DNA from: Pseudomonadales bacterium
GTDB lineage: Bacteria > Pseudomonadota > Gammaproteobacteria > Pseudomonadales > Azotimanducaceae
Assembly: GCA_012103505.1 (NCBI GenBank)
Contig: WLWP01000001.1
Location: forward strand, 682,001-746,000
Direction: 5' to 3'
DNA length: 64,000 nucleotides
Below, one piece after another: positions 58,861-64,000 of this stretch (positions are counted from its first letter, which is position 1; every line of letters starts with the position of its first letter). Both the position numbers and the translations under genes were made by a program. Under the pieces are notes generated by a model. It saw only the letters and a list, made by a program, of their open reading frames with translations. It did not search any database and was not told the DNA's origin.

Positions 58861-59626
58861 TTTCTACTTCGATCGGTTCAGAGAGCAATCGATCGGGCCG
58901 GTCGGTAAAAACCCCACTAACGCCCATCGCTGCGGACCGTTTTGCACTGCGTACCGTGTTGACGGTGTATACCCAGACCTCAAACCCAGCGTCGCGAATC
59001 TCGGCGACTCGCTTGGCAGTTGTTATGCGTCGAGAAAGATTCACCCCAGAGGCGTGCAGGGTTGCGGCAGTTCGCAGCCAGTCAGACCGCCATCTATCAA
59101 AGAGCGGAGCTACCGCGGTCTTTATGTCTACCTGTCTAAAATCGCTCAGTTCGCTGTGATTGAAAGACGAAACCAGAAAATTAATGCCGGGCCCCTCGAT
59201 CCCAGTGATGAAATCGGCTACTGGGAGGGCTGTAGCCCTACCTTTCAATTCAATATTTAGTGTGACTGTCTCGGGTGAGACACCAGCGTTCAGACACCAA
59301 GTCAGTATTGCGTCCGTCGTTTGGTCCAGCGTTGGGACAGGAGCGCCGCCAGCATCGGCCAGGGCTAATTCTTGCGCGGTATAGTCGGAGACTTGCCCAG
59401 CCAAGTTTGTGGTTCTCGCAAGTTCACGGTCGTGAATTACGGCAAGGCGGTGTCCTTCGGTTGAATCTTTCACGACGTGAACGTCCAGCTCGAGGTATCG
59501 GCAACCCAACTCGAGCGCATGCAAAAAAGAAGGGATCGTGTTTTCGGAAACAAGTCCTGCGGCTCCGCGATGGCCAATAATCTTGAGTTGCAATATGGGC
59601 ACCCCACCCCGAGTTAGCTCTGGCAT
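58835..59626 (-). CDS. Glycerophosphodiester phosphodiesterase
   Basis: Hydrolyses glycerophosphodiesters to glycerol-3-phosphate and an alcohol; UgpQ-like (GDPD family). TIM-barrel motifs: IGHRGAAGLVSENTIPSFLHALELGCRYLELDVHV with catalytic His and metal-binding Glu/Asp, VIHDRELARTT with the second His, and NIELKGR. No signal peptide is visible, so cytoplasmic. I use ATG 59626 (263 aa), which gives a few residues before IGHRGA; the frame from 59686 would overlap the dnaX start. Divergent from dnaX. Confidence 0.9.
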   Translation of the reverse strand: MPELTRGGVPILQLKIIGHRGAAGLVSENTIPSFLHALELGCRYLELDVHVVKDSTEGHRLAVIHDRELARTTNLAGQVSDYTAQELALADAGGAPVPTLDQTTDAILTWCLNAGVSPETVTLNIELKGRATALPVADFITGIEGPGINFLVSSFNHSELSDFRQVDIKTAVAPLFDRWRSDWLRTAATLHASGVNLSRRITTAKRVAEIRDAGFEVWVYTVNTVRSAKRSAAMGVSGVFTDRPDRLLSEPIEVETTGTSKTQ

Positions 59627-59684
59627 GCTACCGCAGTGCGATCTAGATGCGAATTCCCATAAGCAGACTGATAGAATGTCGCCC

Positions 59685-61424
59685 ATGAGCTACGAAGTCT
59701 TAGCGAGAAAATTACGCCCCTCAGGATTTGACGCATTGGTCGGACAAGATCACGTCGTGCGAGCATTGACGCATGCTCTAGATCAAGGGCGGCTGCACCA
59801 CGCCTATCTGTTTACTGGGACCCGCGGCGTTGGCAAAACGACAATTGCTCGGATTCTGGCAAAAGCACTCAACTGCGAAAAGGGTATCAGCTCCCAGCCG
59901 TGTGGCGAGTGTTCGGTCTGCAACGAAGTCCGAGAAAATCGTTTTCTTGATCTTATTGAAGTCGATGCAGCCTCACGTACCGGTGTCGACGACACGCGTG
60001 AGCTTCTCGAGAATGCCCAGTACATGCCGACGCGTGGTCGGTACAAGGTGTATCTCATCGACGAGGTTCACATGCTTTCGACAGCAAGCTTTAACGCTTT
60101 GCTCAAAACTCTCGAAGAGCCGCCGGAACACGTGAAGTTTCTTTTGGCCACGACAGATCCGAAGAAAGTTCCCGCAACGGTGCTGTCTCGTTGTTTGCAG
60201 TTCCAACTGAAAAACATGTCGCGTCAAGTTATCGAGGAATACCTCGGATCTGTGTTGGTGAACGAAGAGATTGTTTTTGACGAAGGTGCGCTCAAAGTCA
60301 TTGCCCGGAGCGCTGCTGGAAGCATGCGGGATGCGCTTAGCCTGACAGATCAGGCTATCGCGTATGGAGAAGGCGCGCTTTCCGAAAAAGACGTAACCGA
60401 TATGTTGGGGATCGTCGGCGATCAAGATGTTGAAGTCATCCTCGATGGTTTGCGGGCTGGCGACGCGAGTCAACTGTTAGTGTCAAGTGCAGAGCTCGCT
60501 GAGCAAAATGCCGACTTTGGTGAATTGTTGGGGCGACTCGCAGAAGCACTTCACCATATGGCTGTCGCCTCTGCTACAGGATCTAACTCTGAAAGGTTCG
60601 CGGATGAAGAAATCCAGCTCCTATACCAAATTGCGCTTATGGGCTCCCGTGACATAGATCTAGCACCAGAGCCTCGTAGCGGGTTTGAAATGACGTTGTT
60701 ACGCATGTTGACCTTTGCGCCCAGCCGAGATTCTTCCGTCGGACCCTTGGACTCTGGGGCGAAAGATAAGGAGACGGAATCAGCCAATCGCGAGGACGTG
60801 GGAGATTCAGCACCGGCAAGTGCGAAATCGAGCGAAGAACAAAACCGCAATCAGACGCAAAAGACAGCGCAAGACAAAACCCGCGACAACAATAAAGACC
60901 AAGACCAAGACCAAGACCAAGACCAAGACCAAGACCAAGACCAAGACCAAAACCAAGAGCAGGAGCCAGCCCGTTCTGTTGCAGACTCAAGCACCGAAGC
61001 TGAGGTGCATGGCGCCGATACAGTAGATGAGTCCGCGCCCGTGATATTGCACGATGGTGTGCACTGGTACGAGATTGTAATGGCTCTGCCTATTGGCGGA
61101 GTCAGTCGCATGATTTGCGAAAATGCGGCCTTGGTTGAGTTTGCGCTGCCCAGGATAGCCTTGTGTCTGGCCACTCAGCACGAAACGTTGCTCAGTGAGA
61201 ATCAACGCATTCAACTCGAGAGGGCGCTCGTGAGTTATTTCGAGCAGGAAGTCGTGTTGGAAATTGAATTGGGGCAACCGCAAACGGAGACTCCGGCGGA
61301 GCGAAGTGATCGTGTTGCGCGAGAAAGACAGATGGCCGCTGAGACGACGATTGAGCAAGACCCCACAGTTAGCCAGCTCTTAGAGGAATTTGGCGGTCAG
61401 GTGGAAGACATACGTCCGATTTAG
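59685..61424 (+). CDS. dnaX: DNA polymerase III subunits tau/gamma
   Basis: Clamp-loader ATPase that also ties core polymerases together. AAA+ domain: Walker A GTRGVGKTTIARILAKALNC, zinc Cys in CGECSVCNEV, Walker B LIDEVHML, sensor LLATTDPKKVPATVLSRC. The C-terminal tau part is variable; it includes a run of Asp-Gln pairs (about 10) encoded by tandem AAGACC. The family C-terminal block (WYEIVMALPIGGVSRMI) follows. I see no good A AAA AAG slippery site. ATG 59685 gives MSYEVLARKLRP; ATG 59676 is 3 codons upstream. Confidence 0.96.
   Translation: MSYEVLARKLRPSGFDALVGQDHVVRALTHALDQGRLHHAYLFTGTRGVGKTTIARILAKALNCEKGISSQPCGECSVCNEVRENRFLDLIEVDAASRTGVDDTRELLENAQYMPTRGRYKVYLIDEVHMLSTASFNALLKTLEEPPEHVKFLLATTDPKKVPATVLSRCLQFQLKNMSRQVIEEYLGSVLVNEEIVFDEGALKVIARSAAGSMRDALSLTDQAIAYGEGALSEKDVTDMLGIVGDQDVEVILDGLRAGDASQLLVSSAELAEQNADFGELLGRLAEALHHMAVASATGSNSERFADEEIQLLYQIALMGSRDIDLAPEPRSGFEMTLLRMLTFAPSRDSSVGPLDSGAKDKETESANREDVGDSAPASAKSSEEQNRNQTQKTAQDKTRDNNKDQDQDQDQDQDQDQDQDQNQEQEPARSVADSSTEAEVHGADTVDESAPVILHDGVHWYEIVMALPIGGVSRMICENAALVEFALPRIALCLATQHETLLSENQRIQLERALVSYFEQEVVLEIELGQPQTETPAERSDRVARERQMAAETTIEQDPTVSQLLEEFGGQVEDIRPI
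60895..60948. repeat. Nine tandem AAGACC hexamers in dnaX
   Basis: Nine exact copies followed by two degenerate ones (AAAACC, AAGAGC). In frame they encode (Asp-Gln)n. Expansion or loss by one unit keeps the reading frame, so length could vary among strains. The repeat also creates long open frames in other phases that are not genes. Confidence 0.95.
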
Positions 61425-61469
61425 CATTTCGGCATTTGGGGACGAGAAAGAGAATATGAGGCAATTGAG

Positions 61470-61787
61470 ATGAAAGGCATCGGAGATTTGATGAAGCAGG
61501 CGCAGGAGATGCAGTCAAAGCTTGCGGATGCTCAGGCAGAGATGGCACGGATCGAGGTAGTCGGTGAGAGCGGTGCTGGGATGGTTAAAGTCACAATGAA
61601 TTGTCGATATGGCGTGACGAAGGTCGACATCGATCCGAGTCTGATGACCGAAGATCGCGAAATTTTGGAAGATTTGCTAGCAGCTGCCTGTAACGATGCG
61701 ACTCGTCGTGTAGAACAAACGCAGACTGAAAAGATGTCGGCTTTAACCGGTGGTATTAACTTGCCGTTTGGAAATCTCGGCGGCTAA
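61470..61787 (+). CDS. ybaB: YbaB/EbfC nucleoid-associated protein
   Basis: Small DNA-binding homodimer. 105 aa with the family pattern [43 protein letters not shown] and the C-terminal [14 protein letters not shown]. It lies between dnaX and recR, which is its conserved position. The stop overlaps the recR start as TAATG. Confidence 0.95.
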   Translation: MKGIGDLMKQAQEMQSKLADAQAEMARIEVVGESGAGMVKVTMNCRYGVTKVDIDPSLMTEDREILEDLLAAACNDATRRVEQTQTEKMSALTGGINLPFGNLGG

Positions 61788-62407
61788 TGTCAGTTATCGA
61801 CAATCTCATCTCAGCCCTCCAGGTACTACCTGGCGTTGGACCAAAGTCCGCGCAACGGATGACTCTTTTTTTGTTGCAAGCCCAGCGACCAGGTGGCTTG
61901 GAGCTCGCGACCGCCTTAACAAGTGCGATGCAAGAAGTACGAGAATGTTCTGTGTGCCGAAACTTTACGGAAGCTGCAATATGTCGGATTTGCAATGATG
62001 GTGGTCGGGATCCACGACTGCTCTGTATTGTGGAGTCTCCAGCAGACGTCCTGGCGTTTGAAACAGCCGGTGGCTTCTCTGGTAGATACTTTGTGTTACA
62101 CGGCAAGTTGTCACCTCTTGATGGCATCGGCCCGGAGGATCTGGGGCTTGTTCAACTGGGACGCCTGATACAAGGAGAAGTTGATGGTGCGGCGGACGGT
62201 GATAAGAATCGTGTTGAAGAAGTCATCCTTGCAACTAATCCAAACGTCGAAGGTGAAGCGACCGCACATTACATTGTGCAAATGTTGAGTGCAGAACCCG
62301 TGGTTGTGTCGCGGATTGCCCACGGCGTGCCGCTTGGTGGCGAAATCGAATATACCGATGGAGGAACCTTGGCTCATGCGCTACAGGGACGACGCAATAT
62401 CGGTTGA
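61787..62407 (+). CDS. recR: Recombination protein RecR
   Basis: Works with RecF/RecO to load RecA at gaps. N-terminal helix-hairpin-helix ([20 protein letters not shown]), a four-Cys zinc finger ([16 protein letters not shown]), a Toprim domain ([14 protein letters not shown]) and the C-terminal [26 protein letters not shown] motif. 206 aa. The start shares its A with the ybaB stop (TAATG). The stop lies inside the rnd frame. Confidence 0.97.
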   Translation: MSVIDNLISALQVLPGVGPKSAQRMTLFLLQAQRPGGLELATALTSAMQEVRECSVCRNFTEAAICRICNDGGRDPRLLCIVESPADVLAFETAGGFSGRYFVLHGKLSPLDGIGPEDLGLVQLGRLIQGEVDGAADGDKNRVEEVILATNPNVEGEATAHYIVQMLSAEPVVVSRIAHGVPLGGEIEYTDGGTLAHALQGRRNIG

Positions 62408-63485
62408 GTGGATATCGGACAACGAGGCCCTAGAGGAAGCTTGCGGAAGGATCGGTTCAGTGTTGGCGTTAGACACTGAGTTCATGCGGACGAATACGTA
62501 TTACCCAGTACCTGGGCTGTATCAAATAGGCCTGGAGGACGTTGTCTTTCTTGTTGACCCCCTAGCGATTACTGAATGGGAGCCGCTCAGAGAGGTATTT
62601 GAGGACCCTTCAATTGTAAAAATAATGCATGCGTGTTTGGAGGACTTGGAACTTCTCTATCACCATCTTGGCACGCGGCTGCAACAGGTCTTTGATACGC
62701 AATACGCGAATGCGTTTGTCACCGATCGCTTTAGCTTGAGCTATGCGGGCCTAGTTGAAGAGCGTCTTGGTGTGTCTCTGTCTAAACATGAAACTCGGTC
62801 AGATTGGTTGCAACGCCCTCTTAGTGAGGAGCAGGTAGAGTACGCGGTTGAGGACGTGATTTACTTGCCAGCGATTTATGAGGCATTGAAAGCGGAGCTT
62901 GAAGAGCGCGACCGACTGTCTTGGTATTATGATGATATGGCCGATCGGCAGCGTTATGACCCGATCAACCCCGCAGAATACTATCGCAATTTGAAACGGG
63001 GTTGGCAGCTCTCCGAGGAACAGTTAGCGATGTTTCAAAGCTTGTGCCAATGGCGCGAGCACACTGCGCAGAGTGAGAATGTGCCGCGTAACAGAGTTGT
63101 CTGGGACGAACATCTCTTTAACTTTGCTCAGCTTGATGAGTTAAGCGAGGCGGATGTGCGCGCAGCACTTCCTGGTAGTGTCGCGCGAAAATACGCAGAG
63201 CCTTTGGTCGCTGCGAGTCGTACCACGGCCGCTATGTCGGTACAGCCACTTCCGATACCCTTAACCTCGGCCCAAGGAATTGTTGTAAAAACATTGCGCA
63301 CGATCGGTCTCGAGAAAGCCACGTCCCTAGAGATGGCGCCGGAATTGATCTGTCGAAAAAGAGACTTGGAAGAGTGTGTTCGGGTTCATGCCAAAATGGG
63401 ACAGTTGTCAGACACGTATTCTACGTGGCGGATTGAAATCGTTGGCGATGATTGCCTATCAATTCTTGATGCCAGTGTGGTATAG
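62376..63485 (+). CDS. rnd: Ribonuclease D
   Basis: 3'-5' exoribonuclease that trims tRNA and other RNAs. DEDDy active-site motifs: [28 protein letters not shown], and [16 protein letters not shown] with the Tyr and Asp. The block [15 protein letters not shown] is typical. An HRDC domain follows ([23 protein letters not shown]). ATG 62376 gives 369 aa and overlaps recR by 32 bases; GAGGAA lies 9 bases upstream. The earlier frame from 62289 lies in recR. Confidence 0.95.
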   Translation: MRYRDDAISVEWISDNEALEEACGRIGSVLALDTEFMRTNTYYPVPGLYQIGLEDVVFLVDPLAITEWEPLREVFEDPSIVKIMHACLEDLELLYHHLGTRLQQVFDTQYANAFVTDRFSLSYAGLVEERLGVSLSKHETRSDWLQRPLSEEQVEYAVEDVIYLPAIYEALKAELEERDRLSWYYDDMADRQRYDPINPAEYYRNLKRGWQLSEEQLAMFQSLCQWREHTAQSENVPRNRVVWDEHLFNFAQLDELSEADVRAALPGSVARKYAEPLVAASRTTAAMSVQPLPIPLTSAQGIVVKTLRTIGLEKATSLEMAPELICRKRDLEECVRVHAKMGQLSDTYSTWRIEIVGDDCLSILDASVV

Positions 63486-63530
63486 CTCGAGAGGGCTGAA
63501 AATGCGATGTAGTTATTGGAGGTTACGGAA

Positions 63531-63785
63531 GTGGCGTTAGAAGTTGATGTTTTCAAGAGCCCTCGACGTGATAATACCTACCTGATGTTGCCTGCTGATG
63601 CGAGTCTGGATTCCGTCCCAGAGCAACTGCAAACTCAATTTGGTGAGGCGAAACCGTTTCTCCGGTTTAAGCTTGATCAAGATCGACACTTGGCGCAGGC
63701 CGACCCCCAGGCTGTCTTGGCTGCTATACAAAGCCAAGGCTTCTATCTACAACTACCGCCAAACAAAGATGAAACCGGAGACTAG
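63531..63785 (+). CDS. ycgL: YcgL family protein
   Basis: Small conserved gammaproteobacterial protein (DUF709), function not established. The pattern DVFKSPRRDNTYLML...LDQDRHLAQADPQAVLAAIQSQGFYLQLPP matches the family. 84 aa from GTG 63531, with GGAGG at 63518-63522 giving a normal spacing; the TTG at 63516 would place that site inside the coding region. It sits between rnd and ycgN, its usual place. Confidence 0.92.
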   Translation: MALEVDVFKSPRRDNTYLMLPADASLDSVPEQLQTQFGEAKPFLRFKLDQDRHLAQADPQAVLAAIQSQGFYLQLPPNKDETGD

Positions 63786-64000
63786 GTTCTGGGAACAAAA
63801 GTCGCTCGTTGAGCTGAACTCGGTGGAATGGGAGCAACTCTGTGATGGCTGTGGCCGTTGTTGCATGCTCAAGTTCGAAGATGAAGAAACGGATGAAGTA
63901 ACCTATACGGCCATGGTCTGCCATTTGCTAGATATGGAAGAAATTAGATGCACAAAGTATCCGCAGCGCCACGACCTAGTTCCAGATTGTGTTGTGCTCG
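63769..64000 (+). CDS. ycgN: YcgN family protein (3' partial)
   Basis: Start of a YcgN (UPF0260) protein, YkgJ-type with conserved cysteines for a metal or cluster. Visible: FWEQKSLVELNSVEWEQLCDGCGRCCMLK with the CDGCGxCC motif and further Cys in MVCHLLD, IRCTKYPQRH and VPDC. It is cut by the window end after 77 codons. The ATG overlaps the ycgL stop by 17 bases. Confidence 0.9.
   Translation, partial: MKPETRFWEQKSLVELNSVEWEQLCDGCGRCCMLKFEDEETDEVTYTAMVCHLLDMEEIRCTKYPQRHDLVPDCVVL

Noticed and set aside
59672..59677. TAGAAT as a -10 for a leaderless dnaX transcript
   Set aside because: No -35 at a suitable distance, and the hexamer overlaps a possible ATG; too weak to list as a promoter.
60637..61174. 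Long frames in other phases across dnaX with KT, GL and SW repeats
   Set aside because: They arise only because the AAGACC repeat has no stop in any frame; none has a protein-like flank.
59685..61424. Programmed frameshift in dnaX to make gamma
   Set aside because: No A AAA AAG in the right phase was seen. The A-rich sites found (GAA AAA GAC, CTG AAA AAC) do not fit the slippery pattern.

Overview
The window is 64 kb of gammaproteobacterial core chromosome. It is gene-dense, of roughly even base composition, and has no gap longer than 250 bases. Evidence for the group is the gene order: map/rpsB-tsf-pyrH-frr-uppS-cdsA-rseP-bamA-skp-lpxD-fabZ-lpxA-lpxB-rnhB-dnaE-tilS-pyrG-kdsA-eno-ftsB-truD-pcm-nlpD-rpoS-fdxA-mutS-recA-recX-alaS-lysC-csrA-tRNA-Ser. 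This is the Pseudomonas-like arrangement. The long-form DapD, DapC and GspC/GspD/GspN point the same way. I cannot name the genus. Lipid A and KDO genes show a Gram-negative outer membrane.

Layout. 1-5.3 kb: 3' part of relA, adk, a lone moeA (minus), then tsaB, a small unknown gene and rsmJ. 5.2-18.5 kb, all minus: map, glnD, dapC, dapD, dapE, gspN, gspC, gspD, plsB in transcription order. 18.7-45.2 kb, all plus: translation genes, isoprenoid/phospholipid steps (uppS, cdsA), envelope assembly (rseP, bamA, skp), lipid A genes, dnaE, tilS, pyrG, kdsA, eno, ftsB, truD, pcm, a DUF368 (PopT-type) transporter, nlpD, rpoS. 45.2-48.2 kb, minus: fdxA, mutS. 48.4-54.3 kb: recA under a LexA box, recX, alaS, lysC, csrA. 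54.3-56.1 kb, minus: a VOC protein, tRNA-Ser(GCU), pspF. 56.3-58.9 kb: a sigma-54 phage-shock operon, pspABC plus a secreted DUF2807-type protein. Then a minus-strand glycerophosphodiesterase and dnaX-ybaB-recR-rnd-ycgL-ycgN (last one cut by the window end).

No mobile element, CRISPR array, prophage or defence system was seen. The unusual signals lie in ordinary genes. (1) glnD has no ATG, GTG or TTG before its catalytic motif; its expected start at the map stop reads TAATC where TAATG would be normal. (2) The pyrG leader holds a 17-bp inverted repeat that leaves the start codon in a 5-nt bulge, with two smaller hairpins nested inside, a riboswitch-like layout. (3) dxr, ispD and ispF are all absent from the places they normally hold in these clusters; accA, surE and cinA are absent too. 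(4) Several core proteins carry low-complexity additions made of short tandem DNA repeats (DnaX, DapE, TruD, Map, ribosomal protein S2). (5) RNase HII has GIG in place of its conserved GRG motif.
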